DNA of 53,220 nt from Theodoxus fluviatilis (Eukaryota; Mollusca; Gastropoda; Cycloneritida; Neritidae). Both the position numbers and the translations under genes were made by a program. Shown piece after piece: positions 1-9,630 of this stretch. Location: the NCBI GenBank assembly GCA_034096865.1, contig JAWQFJ010025698.1:1-53220 (forward strand), given 5' to 3'. A model generated the notes under the pieces. It was not told the origin of the DNA, made no database searches, and saw nothing but the letters and a program-made list of their open reading frames with translations. Position 1 is the stretch's first letter, and every line of letters begins with the position of its first letter.

Positions 1-25
1 GAAGGAGGCAGAACTTGATTTTAAC

Positions 26-217
26 ATGGCAAGTCTAAATCAAGCAGAAGAACAAGAAGGTCCAAATTCTGGTCGTTCGACACCAGGGAGTAGAAATGGA
101 CTGGCAAGCAGGCCAGATCCACTAGAACTTAGGAAGCTTGAGATGCAGCACGAGTTGGCACTCAGACAGAGCAGCATGAATAGTACTAAAGCAGCAGGAG
201 AATGCAGCAGGAAATAG
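26..217 (+). pseudogene. Gag N-terminal segment, copy 1 (out of frame with the main Gag frame)
   Basis: This frame opens with MASLNQAEEQEG and runs into a Q/E/L/R-rich, probably helical stretch that matches the start of the second copy (4529-4696). It overlaps the main Gag frame (start 202) by 16 bases in a different reading frame. Compared with copy 2 it lacks one base just before the junction and has one extra base just after. It is a broken amino-terminal piece of Gag, or a short upstream reading frame. The overlap is described only. Confidence 0.6.
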
Positions 218-2553
218 CACTGAGACAGATGGAGCTGGAGATGGAGATGCAGAAAGAAGTCAAGCTTAGAGAACTAGAACTGCAATCCAGAGATAGGAGA
301 GAATCCAGTGGTAGTAGCAGCAGTGAGTCGGTCACCGTGAAGGTAGACAAAGTTCCAGCATTTGATGAGGCAAACCTGGAAAGCTATTTTGAGTATTTTG
401 AGAAGACTGCTATCACCTGGAACTGGCCCAGAGAAAAGTGGACAGCACTCCTACAGTCCGTGCTAGTAGGAAAAGCACGCGACGTTTTTGTTTCCCTAAC
501 TACAGAAGACAGTCAGGACTATGTGAGAGTGAAGGAAGCTATCTTGAGGGAGTACCAACTCGTACCTGAAAGCTATAGAAAGAAATTCCGTAGCCTGCAG
601 AAAGCAGAGAGAAAAACTTTCAGAGAATTTGCACATGACCTGAGAACCACGTTTGACAGGTGGTTACGGGCAGAAGAGGTAGGAAATAGCTATGAGAAGC
701 TCAGGGAGACAATGCTCATGGAGGCGTTTCATGAGAGAGTGACTGACGATCTCAGGATGCATCTGTCAGATCGCAGGGTAGAAACCCTAGATCAGGCCGC
801 TACGGTATGCGACACATACGCGGCAGTGCACTGCCAAGTAGGGAATGCAGGGAGAGGGAATTCCCCAGCACAAGGGAAGTTCGGAGGTGGGAAACCTCAT
901 CAGAGGGCATATGACCATTCTAGGAATGGAAGTCATAGTCGAGGGAGCCACGCAGGGCATAGGAACCAGGGTGGAGAGAAACGGGAAGGGATAGACCTTT
1001 CCCAGTCCCAGTGCTATCGATGTAAGGAATTCGGCCATTTCTCCAGAGATTGCCGTCTTAACCAACCAACGTCTCATTCTATGTTTGTGTGTCGCGTGTT
1101 CAGGGAGCAGCCCAAAACGCAGTGGCTAGGCAGGGAGGGTGTAGAACCCACTAAAGGAGTCGAATCTCGCCCGATCACCGGTCTCGGACCGAGAGGGGAA
1201 TTCGATCCTTACATCAGTCAGGGACTGATAGGATTGCCAGGCGGAACGAAGCAACGTGTCCGTATGCTTAGAGACACAGGCGCGAACGTGACAATAGTGC
1301 GCGGTGATGTACTGCCATTCAATAGCCGAGAGACAGACAGGAGGACTTGGTTGTCAGGAATCATTCCTGGAGTCGGGAAATACGTTCCCACCCATCAGAT
1401 AGAGATAGAGAGCGCTCTAGTCTCAGGAACGGTGAAAGTAGCAGTTCTAGATGGGATGAAAGGCTGTGGAAGCTTTGACGTCATTTTGGGTAATGACTTA
1501 GTGCCACCTGCCAGGCAGGTCCAGCTAACCCTAACTTCACCCCCAGCGGTGACAGTAGATAGGGAGAAGGAGACAGGTTTCTCAGCATGTGAGGCGACAC
1601 GTGCGCGTAGAAGAGAAGCAGAAAGGGAGATAGATATCTCAGAGACCTTCCTAGGAGAGAATGTAGAGACAGTAGTCCGAGGAGAGAAATCAGACCTAGA
1701 GGTCAAAGACAGGAGTCAGACAGAGAAGTCGGACACAGAAGTCAGCGACGGGAGTCGAAAGGAAGGGTCAGATACAGGGCAGGACAGTGACGTACCTAGC
1801 CAGAGATCAGAGGGGAGTACAGAGGCGGATGCCAGTACAGGCACCCCAGTAGAGGTAAACTCCAGCAAGGAAGACAACCTGTTAGAGGAACAGACGGGAG
1901 ATAGAGAACTCAAACCCCTGTTTGAGCAAGTCATCCCCCAGGAAGTAGTGCCAGTGGAGAGAGGAGACAGAGAAGAAGCGTTAGTGCAAGTGGAGAGAGG
2001 AAACCAGGCAAGTGTGAGAGCATGTCTGTGTTTATCGGTTCCTGCCGATAGTGGTGCGAATGTCATGGAGGGTGACAGGGCAGGAGAGGGCAGCGAGAGT
2101 GACCACGCTGGGATGGAGAGTGAGAGATACCAGAGAAGTGTATCGAGCAAACGCTATCCGCGGCGAGATGTCCAATTGAGGAGAGTGCCTGAGGCTAGCT
2201 TAGGAGGTGAGAAATGTGTGCCTTTCCCAGTGGTGACAGTGGAACGAAGAGACGTGTGTGTGAAAGAAGAGGAGGAGAGGACAGTTGAAGGAATGATGAG
2301 TGTACTACCGCCCCATGTGGCCATGGAAGACTGCAAGAGGGAGGTGAGGAATGAATCTTGTGTAGAGACAAGGACGGAAAGTGCCGAGACCATTGAGACC
2401 CCAGGTGGCGGGTGGACAGTGCGTGTTAATGACTGTCCCGGCGAGGCAAAGCAGAGAGGGAGAAGATGGCGTGAATGGAAGAAACGGAAGAAGAGAAGTC
2501 TGAACTTGGAGGAATGGTCGAATGGGAATGAGAAAATGGATATGTCTGTCTGA
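202..2553 (+). CDS. Gag-protease polyprotein, copy 1 (783 aa)
   Basis: The retrotransposon structural polyprotein would form the particle core and process itself. Residues about 54-205 form a SCAN/retrotransposon-Gag-like capsid region with the typical spacing of aromatic and WP-W residues. Residues 271-284 are a CCHC zinc knuckle (CYRCKEFGHFSRDC) for RNA binding. Residues 358-360 are the catalytic DTG of a pepsin-fold aspartic protease, followed by ILGND at about 428. The last 330 residues are a Glu/Arg/Ser-rich extension ending in a basic cluster where polymerase would usually begin. I recognise no domain in it. The start is the first ATG in this frame; the natural amino terminus may lie upstream (26-217). 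Both element copies keep this long frame open, which suggests recent activity or selection on Gag. Confidence 0.8.
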   Translation: MQQEIALRQMELEMEMQKEVKLRELELQSRDRRESSGSSSSESVTVKVDKVPAFDEANLESYFEYFEKTAITWNWPREKWTALLQSVLVGKARDVFVSLTTEDSQDYVRVKEAILREYQLVPESYRKKFRSLQKAERKTFREFAHDLRTTFDRWLRAEEVGNSYEKLRETMLMEAFHERVTDDLRMHLSDRRVETLDQAATVCDTYAAVHCQVGNAGRGNSPAQGKFGGGKPHQRAYDHSRNGSHSRGSHAGHRNQGGEKREGIDLSQSQCYRCKEFGHFSRDCRLNQPTSHSMFVCRVFREQPKTQWLGREGVEPTKGVESRPITGLGPRGEFDPYISQGLIGLPGGTKQRVRMLRDTGANVTIVRGDVLPFNSRETDRRTWLSGIIPGVGKYVPTHQIEIESALVSGTVKVAVLDGMKGCGSFDVILGNDLVPPARQVQLTLTSPPAVTVDREKETGFSACEATRARRREAEREIDISETFLGENVETVVRGEKSDLEVKDRSQTEKSDTEVSDGSRKEGSDTGQDSDVPSQRSEGSTEADASTGTPVEVNSSKEDNLLEEQTGDRELKPLFEQVIPQEVVPVERGDREEALVQVERGNQASVRACLCLSVPADSGANVMEGDRAGEGSESDHAGMESERYQRSVSSKRYPRRDVQLRRVPEASLGGEKCVPFPVVTVERRDVCVKEEEERTVEGMMSVLPPHVAMEDCKREVRNESCVETRTESAETIETPGGGWTVRVNDCPGEAKQRGRRWREWKKRKKRSLNLEEWSNGNEKMDMSV

Positions 2554-2780
2554 CTAGACCTATAGTTCACTAGCTGACGACTACGACCAGAGACATATGT
2601 AACCTTTCACAGGTAGAAGCAAACATGTGTCTATCCTCCTGTGCTTTCCCCTTTGTCTTTGCATGCAACTGTATTGATGTATTCACAATGGATAGTGATT
2701 AGAAAATGTGTAACTGTCAGAGAAGGTTGTAACTTTACATGAAGTAGACAAATGATGTGTTAAATAGTCATTTACCCCCA

Positions 2781-2915
2781 TCGTGAATTCCAAATCCCCT
2801 GTAATTCACGACATTAGGTGTAGGGATGTCATGAATAGAGATGTTTTTGCTTAAGTTGATTCAATATATATATTTGCCCACTCATCGTGAATTCCAAATC
2901 CCCTGTAATTCACGA
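2781..2915 (+). repeat. Duplicated hairpin block in the U3 part of LTR 1
   Basis: Two near-identical segments, 2781-2811 and 2885-2915, each contain the inverted pair tcgtgaatt / aattcacga around a 13-base loop. They are spaced 104 bases apart, and the sequence after each is also similar. The same pair occurs in LTR 2 at 7293-7323 and 7397-7427. A duplicated promoter-upstream element or protein-binding site is plausible but not shown. Confidence 0.7.
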
Positions 2916-3312
2916 CTTTTAGGTGTGGAGGTGTGATGAATGGAGAGATTTTGTTGTAAGTTAGTTAAATGAATAAGTATATGAGCCAGCCAGTTCTCAA
3001 ATCTAGCTTTTAGATAACCCAGCCAGCAGTTAGGAAATTGTGTCAGGGTGGGATTTTGAAATGGACAAAGGAGATGTGGACGTTTCTACTGCGTAGGGCC
3101 TGAGCCAAAAATAGGACTGGTCAGTGTGTGTAGACAAAGGGACCCAGTCTCGTGACGCCAGCCTCGTGATGCAGGTCGCCTGATCCCCATCTCGTGACCA
3201 GAGGAGACAAAAGAATCCGGCTTGTAAACAAGGTCCCATGACCATGGGGTCTCGTGATGAGGGCAAGATGGCGTCTGGAGAGCGATTGGTCAGCACTGGA
3301 CACTGAGCGCGA

Positions 3313-3320
3313 CTATAAAG
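3313..3320 (+). promoter_or_regulatory. Candidate LTR TATA box (CTATAAAG), with a second at 3642-3649
   Basis: CTATAAAG lies in a GC-rich context and is followed about 20 bases on by a CT-rich initiator-like run. A second box, CTATAAAT, lies 329 bases downstream. Both are kept in LTR 2 (7825-7832 and 8154-8161). Either could place the transcription start; I cannot say which is used. Confidence 0.45.
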
Positions 3321-3980
3321 TCCTCCCCGACCCTCTCTCTCTCTCTTCTCACCGACTACCATCGCCACCCTTGGACGGGTGACGTGAAGCCCAGGTCAGC
3401 CAGATGGGCGGGACGAAATCCCGCCACGCGACCCGAGAGAGCATCAGGCAGTCATGCCTGACCGCGTCCTGACCGACGCCTGACTCGGTTCAAGCCTCAA
3501 CGCCCGCCCCCCACGCCAATCGCCATGACGATGCAACTGACCACGCTACGCCTGATCTACTCCACGTTTCAGCTTGGAGGGGAGACGATTGATGGAACCC
3601 TCCCTTCCACCAGCCTCACGCTTCAACGAGCCCTGACCCGGCTATAAATCACCCAACTAGTGGCCCACCGTCTCTTCACCCCTATCAGAAAGACACTACT
3701 TCAACGGCGGTCAGCAGAGGCTGACGCAATCAGATAAGTTGTATCTCAAAGGCTGGCTGGCTAAACCTTACATTTTGATACCTTAAATTAGTTATATGAA
3801 GAATTATCATTTTATTTGTATTATTAAAAGTCATCTTTAAAGTTCAATCCACACTTTCTCCTCTATGCTGTCTTGTTCACTCGCATTGCATGGAATGAAT
3901 GAAAGAATGTTATGGAACGGAAAGAAAAACCCCTAGACCAATCTCTCTTGAATGGGAGATAAAGAGCCCCGTTCGTAACA

Positions 3981-4528
3981 ATTGGGTAGCTCAGTCCGAG
4001 ATTTTGAATCATTAGTAAAACTTTGTAACAGTTGAAATATTCATAAGAGATTTGAATCAATCATTCCATCCACTGTAATAGAAATTTGAGCTGTGAGAAA
4101 CTGTTTTTCTAGAATATTGACCTATTGGAAAGGAGTGAGCGAGCTGTGTTTCTGAACGAAAGATTGTGTTGTCAACTCTGTTACTTTGACTTGCTTCACC
4201 TGTGAAAGGAGCTCACGCATTTCATTGTGTACTGATCAGACTGACAATGGACGTGACATTTTTGCTTAGGTGATGACAGTTAAGAATTAGAATTCTGGAC
4301 AACCTTAGCTGAGTTTGAAGATAAGTCATGGACACAGTCACGAATTTTATCACAAACGTAGATGTACAAATCCTAAGTAAAGCCACAAAGAAATAATTGT
4401 TGCAGATTGCCAAGCACTTTGAAATCAGTATCTAAAAAGGGCAGAGGGTTGAGATCATCAGAGCACAATTGATAGAGGGCCTTAGAAACAAGGAAATTCT
4501 TGTAGATTCAGGGAAGGAGGCAGAACTT
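3981..4528 (+). other. Untranslated leader of copy 2, with a possible primer-binding site at 3983-4002
   Basis: This stretch lies between LTR 1 and the Gag amino terminus, as expected for a 5' leader. The bases right after the LTR (tgggtagctcagtccgagat) loosely resemble a tRNA-Pro-type primer-binding site but carry several mismatches, so the primer assignment is weak. No convincing coding sequence is visible before the Gag start near 4538. Confidence 0.5.
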
Positions 4529-4696
4529 GATTTTAACATGGCAAGTCTAAATCAAGCAGAAGAACAAGAAGGTCAAAATTCTGGTCGTTCGACACCAGGG
4601 AGTAGAAATGGACTGGCAAGCAGGCCAGATCCATTAGAACTTAGGAAGCTTGAGATGCAGCACGAGTTGGCACTCAGACAGATGCAGCATGAATAG
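4469..4696 (+). pseudogene. Gag N-terminal segment, copy 2 (ends at an in-frame TAG)
   Basis: This is the counterpart of 26-217. Its frame contains MASLNQAEEQEG, from about 4538, and ends at a TAG at 4694-4696. The main Gag frame continues one frame back and is open from just before that stop. The sequence around the stop is present in both copies, so the break predates their duplication. Confidence 0.6.
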
Positions 4697-4740
4697 TACT
4701 AAAGCAGCAGGAGAAGCAGCAGGAAATAGCCCTGAGACAG

Positions 4741-7065
4741 ATGGAGCTGGAGATGGAGATGCAGAAAGAAGTCAAGCTTAGAGAACTAGAACTGCAATCC
4801 AGAGATAGGAGAGAATCCAGTGGTAGTAGCAGCAGTGAGTCGGTCACCGTGAAGGTAGACAAAGTTCCAGCATTTGATGAGGCAAACCTGGAAAGCTATT
4901 TTGAGTATTTTGAGAAGACTGCTATCACCTGGAACTGGCCCAGAGAAAAGTGGACAGCACTCCTACAGTCCGTGCTAGTAGGAAAAGCACGCGACGTTTT
5001 TGTTTCCCTAACTACAGAAGACAGTCAGGACTATGTGAGAGTGAAGGAAGCTATCTTGAGGGAGTACCAACTCGTACCTGAAAGCTATAGAAAGAAATTC
5101 CGTAGCCTGCAGAAAGCAGAGAGAAAAACTTTCAGAGAATTTGCACATGACCTGCGAACCACGTTTGACAGGTGGTTACGGGCAGAAGAGGTGGGAAATA
5201 GCTATGAGAAGCTCAGGGAGACAATGCTCATGGAAACGTTTCATGAGAGAGTGACTGACGATCTCAGGATGCATCTGTCAGACCGCAGGGTAGAAACCCT
5301 AGATCAGGGCGCTACGGTATGCGACACATACGCGGCAGTGCACTGCCAAGTAGGGAATGCAGGGAGAGGGAATCCCCCAGCACAAGGGAAGTTTGGAGGT
5401 GGGAAACCTCATCAGAGAGCATATGACCATTCTAGGAATGGAAGTCATAGTCGAGGGAGCCATGCAGGGCATAGGAACCAGGGTGGAGAGAAACGGGAAG
5501 GGATAGACCTTTCCCAGTCCCAGTGCTATCGATGTAAGGAATTCGGCCATTTCTCCAGAGATTGCCGTCTTAACCAACCAACGTCTCAGTCTATGTTTGT
5601 GTGTCGCGTGTTCAGGGAGCAGCCCAAAACGCAGTGGCTAGGCAGGGAGGGTGTAGAACCCACTAAAGGAGTCGAATCTCGCCCGATCACCGGTATGGAA
5701 CCGAGAGGGGAATTCGATCCTTACATCAGTCAGGGACTGATAGGATTGCCAGGCGGAACGAAGCAACGTGTCCGTATGCTTAGAGACACCGGCGCGAATG
5801 TGACAATAGTGCGCGGTGATGTACTGCCATTCAATAGCCGAGAGACAGACAGGAGGACTTGGTTGTCAGGAATCATTCCTGGAGTCGGGAAATACGTTCC
5901 CACCCATCAGATAGAGATAGAGAGCGCTCTAGTCTCAGGAACGGTGAAAGTAGCAGTTCTAGATGGGATGAAAGGCTGTGGAAGCTTTGACGTCATTTTG
6001 GGTAATGACTTAGTGCCACCTGCCAGGCAGGTCCAGCTAACCCTAACTTCACCCCCAGCGGTGACAGTAGATAGGGAGAAGGAGACAGGTTTCTCAGCAT
6101 GTGAGGCGACACGTGCGCGTAGAAGAGAAGCAGAAAGGGAGATAGATATCTCAGAGACCTTCCTAGGAGAGAATGTAGAGACAGTAGTCCGAGGAGAGAA
6201 ATCAGACCTAGAGGTCAAAGACAGGAGTCAGACAGAGAAGTCGGACACAGAAGTCAGCGACGGGAGTCGAAAGGAAGGGTCAGATACAGGGCAGGACAGT
6301 GACGTACCTAGCCAGAGATCAGAGGGGAGTACAGAGGCGGATGCCAGTACAGGCACCCCAGTAGAGGTAAACTCCAACAAGGAAGACAACCTGTTAGAGG
6401 AACAGACGGGAGATAGAGAACTCAAACCCCTGTTTGAGCAAGTCATCCCCCAGGAAGTAGTGCCAGTGGAGAGAGGAGACAGAGAAGAAGCGTTAGTGCA
6501 AGTGGAGAGAGGAAACAAGGCAAGTGTGAGAGCATGTCTGTGTTTATCGGTTCCTGCCGATAGTGGTGTGAATGTCATGAAGGGTGACAGAGCAGAAGAG
6601 AGCAGCGAGAGTGACCACGCTGGGATGGAGAGTGAGAGATACCAGAGAAGTGTATCGAGCAAACGCTATCCGCGGCGAGATGTCCAATTGAGGAGAGTGC
6701 CTGAGGCTAGCTTAGGAGGTGAGAAATGTGTGCCTTTCCCAGTGGTGACAGTGGAACGAAGAGACGTGTGTGTGAAAGAAGAGGAGGAGAGGACAGTTGA
6801 AGGAATGATGAGTGTACTACAGCCCCATGTGGCCATGGAAGACTACAAGAGGGAGGTGAGGACTGAATCCTGTGTAGAGACAAGGATGGAAAGTGCTGAG
6901 CCCATTAAGACCCCAGGTGGCGGGTGGACAGTGCGTGTTAATGACTGTCCCGGCGAGGCAAAGCAGAGAGGGAGAAGATGGCGTGAATGGAAGAAACGGA
7001 AGAAGAGAAGTCTGAACTTGGAGGAATGGTCGAATGGGAATGAGAAAATGGATATGTCTGTCTGA
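4741..7065 (+). CDS. Gag-protease polyprotein, copy 2 (774 aa)
   Basis: Same architecture as copy 1: capsid-like region, CCHC knuckle, DTG aspartic protease and a long charged C-terminal extension. Differences are scattered amino-acid substitutions (for example in the linker after the capsid and near the C-terminus) with no internal stop or frameshift in 2.3 kb. The first ATG in frame is at 4741 because copy 2 lacks the extra base that creates the ATG used at 202 in copy 1. The frame is open for a further 16 codons upstream without an ATG. Confidence 0.8.
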   Translation: MELEMEMQKEVKLRELELQSRDRRESSGSSSSESVTVKVDKVPAFDEANLESYFEYFEKTAITWNWPREKWTALLQSVLVGKARDVFVSLTTEDSQDYVRVKEAILREYQLVPESYRKKFRSLQKAERKTFREFAHDLRTTFDRWLRAEEVGNSYEKLRETMLMETFHERVTDDLRMHLSDRRVETLDQGATVCDTYAAVHCQVGNAGRGNPPAQGKFGGGKPHQRAYDHSRNGSHSRGSHAGHRNQGGEKREGIDLSQSQCYRCKEFGHFSRDCRLNQPTSQSMFVCRVFREQPKTQWLGREGVEPTKGVESRPITGMEPRGEFDPYISQGLIGLPGGTKQRVRMLRDTGANVTIVRGDVLPFNSRETDRRTWLSGIIPGVGKYVPTHQIEIESALVSGTVKVAVLDGMKGCGSFDVILGNDLVPPARQVQLTLTSPPAVTVDREKETGFSACEATRARRREAEREIDISETFLGENVETVVRGEKSDLEVKDRSQTEKSDTEVSDGSRKEGSDTGQDSDVPSQRSEGSTEADASTGTPVEVNSNKEDNLLEEQTGDRELKPLFEQVIPQEVVPVERGDREEALVQVERGNKASVRACLCLSVPADSGVNVMKGDRAEESSESDHAGMESERYQRSVSSKRYPRRDVQLRRVPEASLGGEKCVPFPVVTVERRDVCVKEEEERTVEGMMSVLQPHVAMEDYKREVRTESCVETRMESAEPIKTPGGGWTVRVNDCPGEAKQRGRRWREWKKRKKRSLNLEEWSNGNEKMDMSV

Positions 7066-7269
7066 CTAGACCTATAGTTCACTAGCTGACGACAACGACC
7101 AGAGACATATGTAACCTTTCACAGGTAGAAGCAAACATGTGTCTATCCTCCTATGTTTTCCCCTTTGTCTGTGCATGCCACTGTATTGATGTATTCACCA
7201 TGGATAGTGATTAGAAAATGTGTAACTGTCAGAGAAGGTTGTAACTTTACATGAAGTAGACAAATGATG

Positions 7270-8494
7270 TGTTAAATAGTCATTTACCCCCATCGTGAAT
7301 TCCAAATCCCCTGTAATTCACGACATTAGGTGTAGGGATGTCATGAATAGAGATGTTTTTGCTTAAGTTGATTCAATATATATATTTGCCCACTCATCGT
7401 GAATTCCAACTCCCCTGTAATTCACGACTTTTAGGTGTGGAGGTGTGATGAATGGAGAGATTTTGTTGTGAGTTAGTTAAATGAATAAGTATATGAGCCA
7501 GCCAGTTCTCAAATCTAGCTTTTAGATAACCCAGCCAGCAGTTAGGAAATTGTGTCAGGGTGGGATTTTGAAATGGACAAAGGAGATGTGGACGTTTCTA
7601 CTGCGTAGGGCCTGAGCCAAAAATAGGACTGGTCAGTGTGTGTAGACAAAGGAACCCAGTCTCGTGACGCCAGCCTCGTGATGCAGGTCGCCTGATCCAC
7701 ATCTCGTGACCAGAGGAGACAAAAGAATCCGGCTTGTAAACAAGGTCCCATGACCATGGGGTCTCGTGATGAGGGCAAGATGGCGTCTGGAGAGCGATTG
7801 GTCAGCACTGGACACTGAGCGCGACTATAAAGTCCTCCCCGACCCTCTCTCTCTCTCTTCTCACCGACTACCATCGCCACCCTTGGACGGGTGACGTGAA
7901 GCCCAGGTCAGCCAGATGGGCGGGACGAAATCCCGCCACGCGACCCGAGAGAGCATCAGGCAGTCATGCCTGACCGCGTCCTGACCGACGCCTGACTCGG
8001 TTCAAGCCTCAACGCCCGCCCCCCACGCCAATCGCCATGACGATGCAACTGACCACGCTACGCCTGATCTACTCCACGTTTCAGCTTGGAGGGGAGACGA
8101 TTGATGGAACCCTCCCTTCCACCAGCCTCACGCTTCAACGAGCCCTGACCAGGCTATAAATAACCCGACGTTAGTGGCCCACCGTCTCTTCACCCCTATC
8201 AGAAAGACACTACTTCAACGGCGGTCAGCAGAGGCTGACGCAATCAGATAAGTTGTATCTCAAAGGCTGGCTGGCTAAACCTTACATTTTGATACCTTAA
8301 ATTAGTTATATGAAGAATTATCATTTTATTTGTATTATTAAAAGTCATCTTTAAAGTTCAATCCACACTTTCTCCTCTATGCTGTCTTGTTCACTCGCAT
8401 TGCATGGAATGAATGAAAGAATGTTATGGAACGGAAAGAAAAACCCCTAGACCAATCTCTCTTGAATGGGAGATAAAGAGCCCCGTTCGTAACA
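7270..8494 (+). repeat. Long terminal repeat 2 (3' LTR)
   Basis: Nearly identical to 2758-3980, with the same hairpin pair and the same two TATA-like boxes (7825 and 8154). The terminal AACA at 8491-8494 is followed directly by unrelated host DNA, giving the element's right edge. The 5' boundary is uncertain for the same reason as in LTR 1. Confidence 0.6.
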
Positions 8495-9165
8495 CTGTGG
8501 AAAGACTCATTTGGGGACATTACTTTTTGTCAGGTCGTGGTTACAGGTCCCAAGATATTGTAACCGAAATGATACAAACACGCACACGTAAATCTTGCAG
8601 GTTTTTGTCACTCGTTTATTTGTAATTACCCTTTTTAGTAAATGAAATTATGTCATGACAAACTGAAAGAAATTCAAAACTGAAATTCTAACGAGCAGAC
8701 AAATCATGTTATCAACAAAATCAGCTACGATTGCACTCTGGAAAACAACTGATATGTATTTGGTCACGAGTCCGTTTTCTAACACAGATGTCACGTTCTG
8801 AAGGAGTTGCATGAGTGTGAAGTCAACAGTCAGTTGGCACCTCCATATCCAACCATGCAAGTCTGTACATGTAAAGAAAATGAGCAGATTGTACTACAGT
8901 ACACACAAGTAAACAAAATAAGCGAAAATCTAATTGCAAAAAGTATAGGCCGGTTTCTTTCTGTGCGGAAAATCATATATCGTAAAGTAAACAAATATTT
9001 ATTTGTTCTAAAGAACTTCGGGTACTGCTTTTCAAATTCTCACAGCGGATGACGTCATCAAGCATGCTGCAGTACAACATACCGCAGCAAAAGCAGGTTC
9101 AAAACAAAAGCAAGAAAGCGTCTTAGTCAAAGCACCACTACACTTATTTGCAATGCTAAAGATCA
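8495..9165. other. Unassigned spacer
   Basis: AT-rich non-coding DNA between the LTR element and the inverted-repeat unit. Only short chance open frames; no repeat or RNA gene recognised. Confidence 0.5.
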
Positions 9166-9200
9166 TGATACCAGTTGATGTTTTACCCCTCTGCTAAGAT
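9166..9200 (+). repeat. Left arm of a 35-bp perfect inverted repeat flanking a LINE fragment
   Basis: The exact reverse complement lies at 10653-10687. Weaker matching continues inward on both sides for about a dozen bases (around taatacaac / gttgtatta). The pair encloses the LINE fragment, so this may be a foldback or MITE-like element carrying a nested LINE piece. Confidence 0.8.
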
Positions 9201-9578
9201 TGTAATACAACCTTAGGAATATTTGTGTTGGACCTTTTACTGGTGAACGTATTTCATAGCATCAGACAATACTAGCATTGTACACGATGTCAACAGCAGG
9301 CAGGTTCGAGGACAACAATGTATTTATAATCTATCCTGGTGCCGCTGAGGTCCGCGCGTCAGCTATAAATAGAAGTGCGCGAAGCTTGGATTTGTAAAAT
9401 GTATTTCACGACCTATTGACGCAATCAACATACAGCTTTGATAAATTAAAACAGCCCATGGTTATATTAGCGTTATAAATTAACATATAGGCTTACTGAC
9501 CTTATTTCAAGAAACACCATTCATAATGATCAACACTACGAACCAAGCAGAAGAACACGATCGAACCGTAGCCACTAC
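9201..9578. other. Spacer inside the inverted-repeat unit; possible TATA box near 9362
   Basis: Non-coding. It contains a plus-strand TATA-like string (gctataaatag, about 9362-9372) downstream of a short GC-rich stretch. No transcript can be assigned. Confidence 0.3.
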
Positions 9579-9630
9579 TTGTTGGCATCCGTCAGTCTCG
9601 TGAGACTATGGGGGTGTGCGCCAGGTTTGG

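Larger units (their letters stand above)
2758..3980 (+). repeat. Long terminal repeat 1 (shared LTR between the two units)
   Basis: The 3' end is well fixed: the two copies match up to AACA at 3980 and 8494, then diverge into leader sequence here and unrelated DNA there. The 5' end is a guess. A TGTT at 2758 would give complementary TGTT...AACA ends, but a TGTT near 2951 is also possible, and no clear polypurine tract settles it. The LTR holds two TATA-like boxes and a duplicated hairpin block. Confidence 0.6.
1..8494 (+). mobile_element. Tandem pair of Gag-protease-only LTR retrotransposons (Ty3/gypsy-like)
   Basis: The order is: internal region (cut by the window start), LTR ending at 3980, internal region 3981 to about 7269, LTR ending at 8494. 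The two units repeat with a period of 4514 bp and differ by only a few percent, so they are young relative to each other. Each internal region carries one long Gag-protease frame and no reverse transcriptase, RNase H or integrase frame. The unit is therefore non-autonomous and would need enzymes from another element. A shared middle LTR is the expected product of LTR-LTR recombination or tandem insertion. The left boundary and target-site duplication lie outside the window. Ty3/gypsy affinity is inferred from the Gag fold and the DTG protease, not from a polymerase. Confidence 0.8.

Noticed and set aside
2041..2061. Second aspartic-protease motif (ADSGANVM) in the Gag C-terminal extension
   Set aside because: It lacks the hydrophobic context and the downstream motif of a protease; the DTG at residue 358 with ILGND is the credible active site.
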